Shown in pieces: positions 1 to 6,524 of a stretch of 9,558 nt of DNA; positions within the stretch are counted from its first letter, which is position 1, and each line of letters opens with the position of its first letter. The position numbers and the translations under genes were made by a program. This DNA is from DATKKM01 sp036741795 (GTDB lineage: Bacteria > Chloroflexota > Dehalococcoidia > SM23-28-2 > RBG-16-64-32), in assembly GCA_036741795.1 (NCBI GenBank), contig DAINRO010000076.1, positions 1 to 9,558 on the forward strand, written 5' to 3'. Under the pieces are notes generated by a model, which made no database searches, was not told the DNA's origin, and saw only the letters and a list, made by a program, of their open reading frames with translations.

Positions 1-2
1 TG

Positions 3-542
3 ACATTCGAGCACGGAGACGTATACGCCCTCGGTTACGCCGACGCGTCGTTCGACGTAGTTCACGCTCACCAGGTGCTGCAGCACCTCGCCGACCCTGT
101 CGCGGCGCTCAAGGAGATGAAGCGGGTAACCCGCCCCGGGGGCATCGTGGCGGCGCGCGACGGCGACTACTCCTCCTTTTCGTGGGCGCCACTTGTTCCC
201 GAACTCGAGAGATGGCAGGAACTCTACCGCGCCGTGGCCCGGAAGAATGGCGGGGAGCCGGACGCCGGGCGCTTCCTCAAGCGGTGGGCCCTCGACGCCG
301 GATTCATAGAAGTCCGGATTTCAAGCTCGATATGGACTTACGCGGACCTTGAGTCGTGCCGATGGCTGGGCGGAGTCTGGGCGGACCGCTGCGAGCATTC
401 GGCACTGGGCGACCAGATGGTGGAATACGGGTTCGCAGACCGCGAGGAAGTGCTGGAGATAGCTTCTGCGTGGCGCGAGTGGGCCGAGAAGCCTGACGCC
501 TACTTCTCGGTGCCGCACGGCGAGTTGTTGGCTATCGCTTAG
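3..542 (+). CDS. Class I SAM-dependent methyltransferase, C-terminal part (5' truncated by window edge)
   Basis: The reading frame is open from base 3 and ends at TAG 540-542, so about 179 residues are visible and the true start lies before the window. The first visible residues (TFEHGDVYALGYAD, then SFDVVHAHQVLQHL) match the post-II and motif IV region of UbiE/Methyltransf_11-type enzymes. They are followed by the usual helix (DPVAALKEMKRV) and the turn-strand RPGGIVAARD. The SAM-binding glycine motif I should sit just upstream, outside the window. The rest (about residues 60-179) is the variable C-terminal part that normally shapes the acceptor site, so the substrate cannot be named. A GTG at 75 could be read as a start, but it falls inside the conserved core and would remove essential strands, so I reject it. 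The gene converges on the minus-strand gene ending at 539 and overlaps it by 4 bp. Family assignment is firm; specific function is unknown. Confidence 0.85.
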   Translation, partial: TFEHGDVYALGYADASFDVVHAHQVLQHLADPVAALKEMKRVTRPGGIVAARDGDYSSFSWAPLVPELERWQELYRAVARKNGGEPDAGRFLKRWALDAGFIEVRISSSIWTYADLESCRWLGGVWADRCEHSALGDQMVEYGFADREEVLEIASAWREWAEKPDAYFSVPHGELLAIA

Positions 543-1747
543 TTACCAACTACCGGCTCACCCGTGTACACCACCTCAAACGCATCCCCCGTGATGTCCT
601 TCAGGTCGCCCAGGGCGTCGTCGTTCCAGCGCGGGTCCGGGGCGCCGGTGACGTACCAGTCGGAGCCGTTGTCGGCGACGATCATCCCGTAGCGCTTGAG
701 CGCGGCGCAGATCACCTGCACCTCGGCGCTCGCCCAGGAGCAGTTGTAGCCGGCCTTCATCCGGAAGCGCAGCCCCATCGGCGGCAACGCCGGGCTGGTG
801 TTACTCGACGCGTAGTGTGTCGCCGGGTGGATAAAGGCGCGGCGGGTCTGGCTGACGGTGAAGCGCAGGGCGTGGTTGATGACGCCCTTCTCGACCACCT
901 CGTCGTAGCGGGCGAGCCCCGCGAAGATCGGCAGGCCGGCCGCGTCGGCGCTCGTCCAGTAGTTCGGGCGCAGGGCGTTGCTGCGCAGGTTGAAGATCGC
1001 CCCTGAGCCGGCGGTCCAACTCGCGCCGCCCTGGATCGGCCAGGCGTAGAACATCTCATAGAGCAGGCAGTTGTCCTGGTCGACCACGATGACGTGGCGG
1101 TCGCCGTCGCTGTTCGGCCCGCCCTCGATCGGTGCGTTCGGCGGGATCGGGTACGGGCCGGGGTCGCTCTCGTCAGCGTAGTCGAAGGAGACCGGCACCT
1201 TCGGCTGGCTACCACCGACGATGGTGTACGGAATGCCGATCGGAGCGCCGTTCCAGACCGTGCCGAAGTCCGGGTGCAGGCGGTCGCCGCGCCCGATCTG
1301 GTTCACGTAGGCGTCGGACTGCGGGTGGAGTGGAGCGGCCGAAATGTCGGTGTTCCACGGATTGTCCGGCGGGAACACGGTGCAGGCCGGGGAACCGCCG
1401 GCGAGCGGTCCCGCGGGCGGTGGCGGAGGCGGTGCGGGCGCCGGCGGTGGGGGCGGGGCGGCAGTGGTGGGCACTGGTACGGCCGTCGGTACCGGCGTGG
1501 GTGCCAGTGTCGGAGTGGGAGTCGCGCCCGGAGTGGGTGTCGGGGATGACGAGCGGCTCGGCCGAACAGTCTTTGTCGCGCTCGTTTCGGCGGCCACGAC
1601 GTCATCATCGCCCGGGCCACCGTCGTTGCCAGAGAACAATACGGACAGGCTGATCACGAAGACGGCGACGGCGAATCCGGCGAAAACGCCCCATACCCGG
1701 TGGGCCGGCCAACCCCGCACGCGCGCAACGATTCCGGACACGTCCAT
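539..1747 (-). CDS. Membrane-anchored extracellular protein with proline-rich stalk and conserved domain of unknown function
   Basis: 402 residues, ATG start at 1747. A short basic N-terminus is followed by one hydrophobic segment (about residues 18-38) with no lipobox cysteine, so it is probably an uncleaved signal anchor. Residues 62-114 form a low-complexity Pro/Thr/Ala stalk (PTPTP runs, then polyproline), typical of surface proteins that span a cell wall. From about residue 121 a compact domain begins (FPPDNPWNTDI) and runs to the C-terminus. It has a conserved-looking end at about 355-377 (MIVADNGSDWYVTGAPDPRW) and the segments HPATHYASS and PPMGLRFRMK. Four cysteines, all in the exported part, could form two disulfides. 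I recognise this as a recurrent bacterial secreted domain but know no assigned activity; an enzyme or carbohydrate-binding role would be a guess. No Shine-Dalgarno sequence is visible. A weak -10-like TCTACT lies 5 bp before the ATG. Base composition around 1400-1560 is skewed by the stalk codons. Confidence 0.85.
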   Translation of the reverse strand: MDVSGIVARVRGWPAHRVWGVFAGFAVAVFVISLSVLFSGNDGGPGDDDVVAAETSATKTVRPSRSSSPTPTPGATPTPTLAPTPVPTAVPVPTTAAPPPPPAPAPPPPPPAGPLAGGSPACTVFPPDNPWNTDISAAPLHPQSDAYVNQIGRGDRLHPDFGTVWNGAPIGIPYTIVGGSQPKVPVSFDYADESDPGPYPIPPNAPIEGGPNSDGDRHVIVVDQDNCLLYEMFYAWPIQGGASWTAGSGAIFNLRSNALRPNYWTSADAAGLPIFAGLARYDEVVEKGVINHALRFTVSQTRRAFIHPATHYASSNTSPALPPMGLRFRMKAGYNCSWASAEVQVICAALKRYGMIVADNGSDWYVTGAPDPRWNDDALGDLKDITGDAFEVVYTGEPVVGN

Positions 1748-1807
1748 GTACGAGTAGACGCGGCCCTACACGCGGCGGGTAACCGGTGCGAAGTCAATAA
1801 ACGGTTG

Positions 1808-2815
1808 TCACGACTCGATGCGTGTTGCCCCGAGCCAGGCTCCAAGGTCCGCCAGCGCCTCCGCGAGCCGCGACGTGTCGCCCCACTCGCCGAGCACCCG
1901 CAGTGTACCGCTCTTTCGGTCGAAGAACGGCTCTGCGCGGCCCACCAGTTGGTCGCCGACCAGCAAAGGCAGGACGTAATAGCCGTGCTCCCGCTTCCCC
2001 TTCGGTACGTACATCTCCAGCCGGTAGCGGAAGTCCCACAGCGCCTCGGTCCGGTCGCGGTTGTGGATCAGGCGGTCAAAGGGGGAGAGGAGCGTGGCAC
2101 GGTCTGGCACCGGGCCATCCTGGACTTCCGGATGGGCGAGCCAGCGGCCCTTCTCGAGGCGGACGCCGAGGGCGCGTAAGCGCTGCTCCTCGTGGCGGCG
2201 GTTGGCTTCGGTCCGGCTGAGGCGCTCGCAGTCGGGGTACCAGTCTTCGGCAAGACCCCAGAGGCGTTGCCCACCACGTCGCCCGACGACGGCAACCTCG
2301 CCGCGACGGGCGAGGACCTCGAGGAGAAGCGAGATCTGGCGCGTGCCCCACCAGCCCGCGTTCTCGGACGGCCAGAGCGCGGCGACGCCATGGGAGAGGT
2401 CCCGCGAGAGCATCGGGCCGTTCCCCAGTTCTCGCCGGATGTATCGCCGGAGCCGGGCGTTGGACCGGATGAATTCCTCCACGCGGGGCGTCCAGACGGA
2501 ATCGGGCTTGCGGGGGCTACGCATCCAGGCGCGGATGATCGGGAGTGACTCGGCAGGCCAGAGGAAGGCGTTCCACTCGAACAGCTGCTTTTCGGCGGCC
2601 AGGCGCTCCAGTTCGGCGCGATCGTAGCCGCTGCCCAAGCGGCTCCAGAGGACGAGGTGCTGTGGTGGCGCAACCGTGGAGATGGGGTCTATCTGGAGGT
2701 AGCCGAGACGCCGGACAGTGTCGAGGACCCCGTCAGCTGTGCCGTCGAGCACCTGGGCACGGACGGCTATGCGGCGAGCTTCGTCCCGCGATACTTGGAT
2801 GGGCTTCCGGGCCAT
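1808..2815 (-). CDS. YcaQ/AlkX-like winged-helix DNA glycosylase family protein (HTH_42)
   Basis: 335 residues, ATG start at 2815. The N-terminal helical region carries LGYLQIDPISTVAPPQH (about 37-53), the hallmark of the AlkZ/YcaQ superfamily. Gln41-Ile42-Asp43 is the Q-x-D catalytic motif of the YcaQ (AlkX) branch, as opposed to Q-x-Q in antibiotic-cluster AlkZ enzymes. A winged-helix segment follows (about 155-190, LLLEVLARRGEVAVVGRRGG), then the conserved C-terminal part LLSPFDRLIHNRDR and YRLEMYVPKGKREHGYYVLP (about 242-283). Members excise bulky N-alkylated bases and unhook interstrand crosslinks; that activity is known for E. coli YcaQ and inferred here. At 335 residues it is shorter than E. 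coli YcaQ (about 400), with a short stretch between the winged helix and the SPFD motif. No Shine-Dalgarno precedes the ATG; a -10-like TAGAAT lies 6 bp upstream, suggesting a leaderless mRNA. An upstream terminator separates it from oppF, so it is probably its own transcription unit. Confidence 0.88.
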   Translation of the reverse strand: MARKPIQVSRDEARRIAVRAQVLDGTADGVLDTVRRLGYLQIDPISTVAPPQHLVLWSRLGSGYDRAELERLAAEKQLFEWNAFLWPAESLPIIRAWMRSPRKPDSVWTPRVEEFIRSNARLRRYIRRELGNGPMLSRDLSHGVAALWPSENAGWWGTRQISLLLEVLARRGEVAVVGRRGGQRLWGLAEDWYPDCERLSRTEANRRHEEQRLRALGVRLEKGRWLAHPEVQDGPVPDRATLLSPFDRLIHNRDRTEALWDFRYRLEMYVPKGKREHGYYVLPLLVGDQLVGRAEPFFDRKSGTLRVLGEWGDTSRLAEALADLGAWLGATRIES

Positions 2816-2821
2816 GCGACG

Positions 2822-2848
2822 ATTCTATCGGGCCGAGGCCTTACACAA
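2822..2848 (-). promoter_or_regulatory. Probable leaderless promoter of the YcaQ-like gene
   Basis: On the minus strand a TAGAAT hexamer (2827 down to 2822; 5 of 6 matches to TATAAT) is followed by exactly six bases and then the ATG at 2815. Transcription would therefore start at or next to the A of the start codon. No Shine-Dalgarno is present. A possible -35 (TTGTGT, 2848 to 2843) sits at a short 15-bp spacing and is weak. The -10 placement is the main evidence. Confidence 0.4.
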
Positions 2849-2875
2849 CCCCGAGCTATGTCACACAAAGAAGAA

Positions 2876-2895
2876 GCCCCGCGTCCGAGCGGGGC
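2876..2895 (-). terminator. Rho-independent terminator after oppF
   Basis: A perfect 7-bp GC stem (GCCCCGC / GCGGGGC) with a 6-base loop occupies 2876-2895. Read on the minus strand it is followed at once by TTCTTCTTT (2875-2867), a U-rich tail with seven T in nine. It lies about 30 bp past the oppF stop and before the YcaQ-like gene, so it should end the oppDF transcript. Confidence 0.82.
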
Positions 2896-2901
2896 CGACT
2901 C

Positions 2902-2929
2902 TAACTTCTAACTTCTAAGTTCTAACTTC
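2902..2929. repeat. Four tandem 7-bp repeats (TAACTTC) overlapping the oppF stop codon
   Basis: TAACTTC occurs at 2902-2908, 2909-2915 and 2923-2929, with one single-base variant, TAAGTTC, at 2916-2922. The array is contiguous. It begins, in the oppF direction, inside the oppF TGA stop (2930-2928) and ends just before the terminator stem. On the minus strand each unit reads GAAGTTA, so every junction makes a TAG. Because the period is 7, successive TAGs fall in different reading frames, and all three frames are closed within about 20 bp. Confidence 0.9.
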
Positions 2930-3953
2930 AAACCCGTATGCAGGCCACCCAGTGCTCTTCGCCGCCCTGGCCGACGTTTCGCCATTCCGGCACGGCCTTC
3001 GAGCATTCGTCGATGGCCGAGGGGCAGCGGGTGTGGAAGACGCAGCCGGCGGGGGGCTTGAGCGGGCTGGGGACGTCGCCGGTCAGGATGACGCGCTCGC
3101 GCGTCAGTTCGAGTTCCGGGTCGGGGATCGGCACTGCGGAGAGAAGTGCCTTGGTGTACGGGTGTAGAGGGTTCTGGTACAGCTCCGCGCGGTCCGCCAA
3201 CTCCATCATCTTGCCCAGGTACATCACGGCGACGCGGTCGCTGATGTGGCGCACGACAGAGAGGTCGTGGGCAATGAACAGGTAGGTGAGCCCGAATTGT
3301 CCCTGCAGGTCCTCCAGCAGGTTGATGATCTGCGCCTGGATCGACACGTCGAGGGCGGAGACGGCCTCGTCGCAGACGATGAAGTCCGGCTCGACGGCGA
3401 GGGCACGCGCGATACCGATGCGCTGCCTCTGCCCACCCGAGAACTCGTGGGGATAGCGGTTGGCGTAGTAGGGATTGAGGCCGACGACCTTCATCAGCTC
3501 CTGTACACGGGCCTGGCGGTCCTTGCGACCCTTCACGAGTCCGTGGATGATCAGCGGCTCGGCAATGATGCTGCCTACTGTCATGCGCGGGTTCAGGGAC
3601 GCGTACGGGTCTTGGAAGATCATCTGCATATAGCGACGCATCTTCCGCAGGTCGCCGCCCTTCATCGTCGTCAGGTCTTTGTCCTTGAAGCGGACCGATC
3701 CAGCGGTTGGCTTGTAGAGGAGGAGAATGACGCGACCGAGCGTGGTCTTGCCGCAGCCTGACTCGCCAACGAGGCCCAGGGTCTCGCCCTTGCGGACGTT
3801 GAAGGAGACGTCGTCGACAGCCTTAACGTCGGCCACCTTCCGCTGGAAGATGATCCCGGAGGTCACCGGGAAGTACATCTTTACCCCGGAGACTTCGACC
3901 AGGTTCTCGTTCTGTATTCGCGGCTCCGTGGGTGTTGTCTGTTCAATCGTCAT
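2928..3953 (-). CDS. oppF: Oligopeptide/dipeptide ABC transporter ATP-binding protein, OppF/DppF type
   Basis: 341 residues, ATG start at 3953 with a GAGG ribosome site six bases upstream. All ABC ATPase motifs are intact: Walker A GESGCGKT (63-70), Q-loop Gln114, signature FSGGQRQR (171-178), Walker B FIVCDE (191-196) and switch His229. The DEAVSALDVSIQAQ wording after Walker B is typical of the OppF/DppF subfamily, as is the extended oligo_HPY C-terminal region. Four C-terminal cysteines (304, 310, 317, 338) match the spacing that binds a 4Fe-4S cluster in DppD/DppF-type ATPases. It should pair with the upstream OppD to drive import of peptides, or of another solute such as nickel, handled by this family. 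The substrate is not readable from the ATPase. It lies 33 bp downstream of oppD and ends at the tandem repeats and terminator. No permease or binding protein is adjacent in the window. Confidence 0.93.
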   Translation of the reverse strand: MTIEQTTPTEPRIQNENLVEVSGVKMYFPVTSGIIFQRKVADVKAVDDVSFNVRKGETLGLVGESGCGKTTLGRVILLLYKPTAGSVRFKDKDLTTMKGGDLRKMRRYMQMIFQDPYASLNPRMTVGSIIAEPLIIHGLVKGRKDRQARVQELMKVVGLNPYYANRYPHEFSGGQRQRIGIARALAVEPDFIVCDEAVSALDVSIQAQIINLLEDLQGQFGLTYLFIAHDLSVVRHISDRVAVMYLGKMMELADRAELYQNPLHPYTKALLSAVPIPDPELELTRERVILTGDVPSPLKPPAGCVFHTRCPSAIDECSKAVPEWRNVGQGGEEHWVACIRV

Positions 3954-3986
3954 TTCCGGCCTCGATTCTCCCGTTCCTACCGTATA

Positions 3987-4997
3987 CTACGCCGCCACCG
4001 TCTTTTCGTCTCCACCCTTGATCACGCGCTGCCACTCCCAGCAGGCGGACGAATGTGCTTCGCTGACGCTGATAAGTGGCGGGTTCTCCGTCGCGCACCG
4101 CTCCACGGCGAACCGGCAGCGGGGCCGGAATGGGCAACCCGCGTCCATGTGCACGAGGTCCGGCGGCATCCCTTCGATCGGATCCAGCTTCTCCTTGCGG
4201 ATCTGGTCCAGGCGGGGCACAGACTTCAGCAGCCCCAGGGTGTAGGGGTGCCGCGGGTTCGCATAGAGTTCCCTTGCCGTGGCCGTCTCGATTACACGTC
4301 CGGCGTACATGACGTTGACACGGTCCGCATAGCGGGCGACGACGCCGAGGTTGTGGGTGATGATGATCACCGCCGTGCCAAGCTCGCGGGTCAGGCGCGT
4401 GAGCAGCTCCAGGATCTGTGCCTGGATCGTGACGTCGAGGGCGGTAGTCGGCTCGTCCGCGAGGAGGAGTTTGGGGTTGCAGGATAGGGCCATGGCGATC
4501 ATGACGCGCTGGCGCATGCCGCCGGAGAACTGGTGCGGGTAGTCCTTAATCCGCTGCTTGGCCTCCGGAATGCCGACCATCTCCAGCAGCTCGATGGCAC
4601 GCTGGGTCGCGGCCTGCTTGTCCATCTTGAGATGGAGCTCGAGGGTCTCGGTGAGCTGGCGGCCGACGGTGAGGACCGGATTGAGAGAGGTCATCGGTTC
4701 CTGGAAGATCATCCCGATCTTGTTGCCGCGGATGTGCCGGATCTCTTCCTCGTCCATCTTGATGATGTCTTCGCCCTCGAACAGGATCTCGCCTTCGACG
4801 ATCTTGCCCGGCGGCATGGGGATGAGGCGGAGGATGGAGAGGGCGCTGACGGTCTTACCGCAGCCGGACTCACCGACCAAGCCCAGGATCTCGCCCGGCA
4901 TGACGTCGTAACTCACGCCGTTGACCGCGTTGACGATTCCTTCTTCCGTGAAGAATTGCGTTCGCAGGTTCTTTACTTGCAGTAGCGGCTCTGCCAA
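3987..4997 (-). CDS. oppD: Oligopeptide/dipeptide ABC transporter ATP-binding protein, OppD/DppD type
   Basis: 336 residues. The start is a TTG at 4997, chosen because a strong GGGAGGG ribosome site lies about four bases upstream and the N-terminus (MAEPLLQVKNLRTQF) begins exactly where the family begins. Motifs: Walker A GESGCGKT (42-49), Q-loop Gln99, signature FSGGMRQR (157-164), Walker B LLLADE (177-182), switch His215. DEPTTALDVTIQAQI is typical of OppD/DppD. The C-terminal oligo_HPY extension has cysteines 288, 294, 301 and 319, the 4Fe-4S ligand pattern known from DppD-type proteins. It forms the heterodimeric motor with OppF, encoded 33 bp downstream on the same transcript. Upstream there are only tRNA genes, 64 bp away, with no permease genes, so the membrane subunits must be elsewhere. 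I see no strong promoter in those 64 bp; read-through from the tRNA promoter is possible. Confidence 0.93.
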   Translation of the reverse strand: MAEPLLQVKNLRTQFFTEEGIVNAVNGVSYDVMPGEILGLVGESGCGKTVSALSILRLIPMPPGKIVEGEILFEGEDIIKMDEEEIRHIRGNKIGMIFQEPMTSLNPVLTVGRQLTETLELHLKMDKQAATQRAIELLEMVGIPEAKQRIKDYPHQFSGGMRQRVMIAMALSCNPKLLLADEPTTALDVTIQAQILELLTRLTRELGTAVIIITHNLGVVARYADRVNVMYAGRVIETATARELYANPRHPYTLGLLKSVPRLDQIRKEKLDPIEGMPPDLVHMDAGCPFRPRCRFAVERCATENPPLISVSEAHSSACWEWQRVIKGGDEKTVAA

Positions 4998-5061
4998 TTA
5001 ACCCTCCCGGTGGGCCGATTGCCCGATATTCGTTTACTCACTTCGTCCCATGTTCCGCACC

Positions 5062-5146
5062 TGGTGGGGAAGGGGGGACTCGAACCCCCACGCCTCGCGG
5101 CACATGATCCTAAATCATGCTCGTCTGCCAATTCCGACACTTCCCC
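5062..5146 (-). tRNA. tRNA-Leu (anticodon UAG)
   Basis: Full cloverleaf on the minus strand, 85 nt with an encoded CCA. The acceptor stem GGGGAAG/CTTCCCC is perfect and the discriminator is A. The anticodon stem CATGA/TCATG encloses the loop TTTAGGA with anticodon TAG at 5112-5110. The long variable arm (GC-rich, around 5091-5102) is the class II hallmark of Leu, and the T arm has the GTTCGAGTC loop with a 5-bp GC stem. It decodes CUA and, by wobble, other CUN leucine codons. It is co-directional with tRNA-Lys, 16 bp away, and probably shares its promoter. Confidence 0.96.
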
Positions 5147-5162
5147 CTGGGCTATTTCTATG

Positions 5163-5237
5163 TGGTGGGCCACCAAGGACTCGAACCTTGAACCTAGCGA
5201 TTAAGAGTCGCTTGCTCTACCATTGAGCTAGTGGCCC
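5163..5237 (-). tRNA. tRNA-Lys (anticodon CUU)
   Basis: 75 nt with an encoded CCA. The acceptor stem GGGCCAC/GTGGCCC is perfect. The anticodon stem AGCGA/TCGCT encloses the loop CTCTTAA with anticodon CTT at 5205-5203, which reads AAG lysine codons. The D arm (GCTCAATGGTAGAGC) and T arm (GGTTCGAGTC) are canonical. It is the first gene of the two-tRNA unit behind the promoter at 5265-5294. Confidence 0.96.
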
Positions 5238-5264
5238 TTGAGTGCCCGTATCACAGGTTCGCGC

Positions 5265-5294
5265 AGTATATCACGCGCTCGAAAACACGGGCAA
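5265..5294 (-). promoter_or_regulatory. Sigma70-type promoter of the tRNA-Lys/tRNA-Leu unit
   Basis: On the minus strand a TATACT -10 box (5270 to 5265) lies 18 bp downstream of TTGCCC (5294 to 5289; 4 of 6 matches to TTGACA). The predicted transcription start is near 5258, about 20 bases before the mature 5' end of tRNA-Lys at 5237. That is a normal leader for RNase P processing. It may also serve oppDF by read-through. Confidence 0.65.
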
Positions 5295-5351
5295 CGAACG
5301 TTTCGGCTTCTATTATCCCGCCACTTGAGCGCCTGAATCCAGCGCATCTCC

Positions 5352-6518
5352 CTAACGCACTTCCCCCATTGCGAACTTGAGGTAGTTCCCCTCCGGAAAC
5401 GCCGCCAGCACCGGGTGATCGAACCCCGCCCCGTACACTCCCTCCAGCTCCCATTTCCGCCCGGCCTGCCGGACGCCCTCGACCACCGTCGCCAGGAACT
5501 CGTCGCGAGACACCTGGCTCGAGCACGACGCCGCGCACAGAAGTCCGCCCGGCGCCGTGACCGCCGCTGCCAGCTTGTGCAGCCGCCGGTACGCCTGTAA
5601 GGCTGCCGGCACCGCGTCTTTCCGCGGCGCAAAGCTCGGCGGGTCGGAGACGACGATGTCCCACAGCTCGCCCCGCTCGGCGGCCTCCGCGAGGAAGTCA
5701 AAGGCGTCCGCAGCGTAGAACCCGTGCTCCGACACCGCCAACCCGTTGATCTTGAAGTTCCGACGCGCCGCCTCGATGGCCGGGGCAGCGATATCCACCG
5801 TATCCGTCCGAGACGCACCGGCCGACGCCGTATAGACGGCGAAGCCGCCTGTGTACCCGAAGAGGTTTAGCACCGACTTCCCCGCCGCCACGTCTGCCAC
5901 CCGCTGCCGGTTCTCCCGCTGGTCCAGGAACAACCCGCCCTTCTGCCCTCGCGCCAGGTCCACCACGAACCGCAGCTCACACTCCAGCACCTCTACCTCG
6001 CTCACACTTCCTCCCTGCCGCGAATCACGGTTCAGCACCGCGCGTAGCGCCAGGCGCGAGCCAGCAGCTGCTCGAAGGCTTTCCTCGATGGGCGAGTAGA
6101 ATGCCCGCGCTCCCTCTCCGTCGAAACGCACCACAGCCACGTCTGCATACAGATCAACGTGGAGGCCAGGCAATAGGTCGCCTTCGCCGTGGACCCAGCG
6201 AAACGCGTTCGTAGTCGCCGGGTCCAGCCGCCCCAGCCGCCGCTCCAGCGCTGACCGCAGCCGCTCGTCCATCAGCGATTCCGTCTCCGTGAACCGGTGG
6301 CCCGGCCCGCCCGACTCCAGTACCCGCACCGCGATCGGTGACCCGGCATCCCAGAACCCGCGCGCGAGCGGCCGCCTATCGCGAGTCCGCACCTCGACCA
6401 GCGCCCCGTCCGGCAACTCTTCGCCTCCGGTCAGCGCGTCCCGGTAAATCCAGGGATGCCCCTGCCGGATGGAGCGCGCGAGATTCTTGCGGAGCACCAC
6501 AGGCTGGGGGCGAGGCAT
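5352..6518 (-). CDS. rlmI: 23S rRNA (cytosine-C5) methyltransferase, RlmI type (PUA + SAM methyltransferase)
   Basis: 388 residues, a full-length member of the RlmI (COG1092) family. It transfers a methyl group from SAM to a cytosine of 23S rRNA (position 1962 in E. coli) in the cytoplasm. An N-terminal PUA domain (about 4-75; GHPWIYRDAL, then ALVEVRTRDRRPLARGFW) is followed by the RlmI linker with GLFLDQRENR (195-204). Next come SAM motif I VLNLFGYTGGFAVYTA (216-231), acidic Asp242 for the ribose, DAFDFL (271-276), motif IV DPPSFA (292-297) and motif VI SCSS (331-334) with the probable catalytic Cys332. The ATG at 6518 has no Shine-Dalgarno but has a TAGGAT element exactly six bases upstream, suggesting leaderless transcription. 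It is separated by 114 bp from the tRNA genes downstream and by 164 bp from the large secreted gene upstream, and is probably transcribed alone. Confidence 0.9.
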   Translation of the reverse strand: MPRPQPVVLRKNLARSIRQGHPWIYRDALTGGEELPDGALVEVRTRDRRPLARGFWDAGSPIAVRVLESGGPGHRFTETESLMDERLRSALERRLGRLDPATTNAFRWVHGEGDLLPGLHVDLYADVAVVRFDGEGARAFYSPIEESLRAAAGSRLALRAVLNRDSRQGGSVSEVEVLECELRFVVDLARGQKGGLFLDQRENRQRVADVAAGKSVLNLFGYTGGFAVYTASAGASRTDTVDIAAPAIEAARRNFKINGLAVSEHGFYAADAFDFLAEAAERGELWDIVVSDPPSFAPRKDAVPAALQAYRRLHKLAAAVTAPGGLLCAASCSSQVSRDEFLATVVEGVRQAGRKWELEGVYGAGFDHPVLAAFPEGNYLKFAMGEVR

Positions 6519-6524
6519 GAACGA

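Noticed and set aside
75..77. GTG as the start of the first methyltransferase
   Set aside because: The same frame is open back to base 3 and encodes conserved methyltransferase core (GDVYAL, SFDVVHAHQ). The GTG is an internal valine codon.
1094..1549. Overlapping plus-strand open frames opposite the membrane protein stalk and domain
   Set aside because: Arg/Gly-rich low-complexity products arise from reading Pro/Thr/Ala codons in reverse. The minus-strand protein has a coherent anchor-stalk-domain layout.
1748..1807. Terminator or operator between the YcaQ-like gene and the membrane protein gene
   Set aside because: The 60-bp gap holds only short chance palindromes such as ACCGGT and no stem with a tail.
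4533..4985. 150-codon plus-strand frame opposite oppD
   Set aside because: It is the antisense of fully conserved ABC ATPase motifs and shows no family features of its own.
4998..5061. Separate promoter for oppD in the tRNA-oppD gap
   Set aside because: I see A/T-richer AATATC and a short GGGC/GCCC pairing but no -35/-10 pair of usable quality, so I make no call.
5238..5351. Terminator for rlmI in the gap before the tRNA genes
   Set aside because: A short GCGC-based pairing with a bulge exists near 5325-5343 but has no T-run, so it is too weak to annotate.
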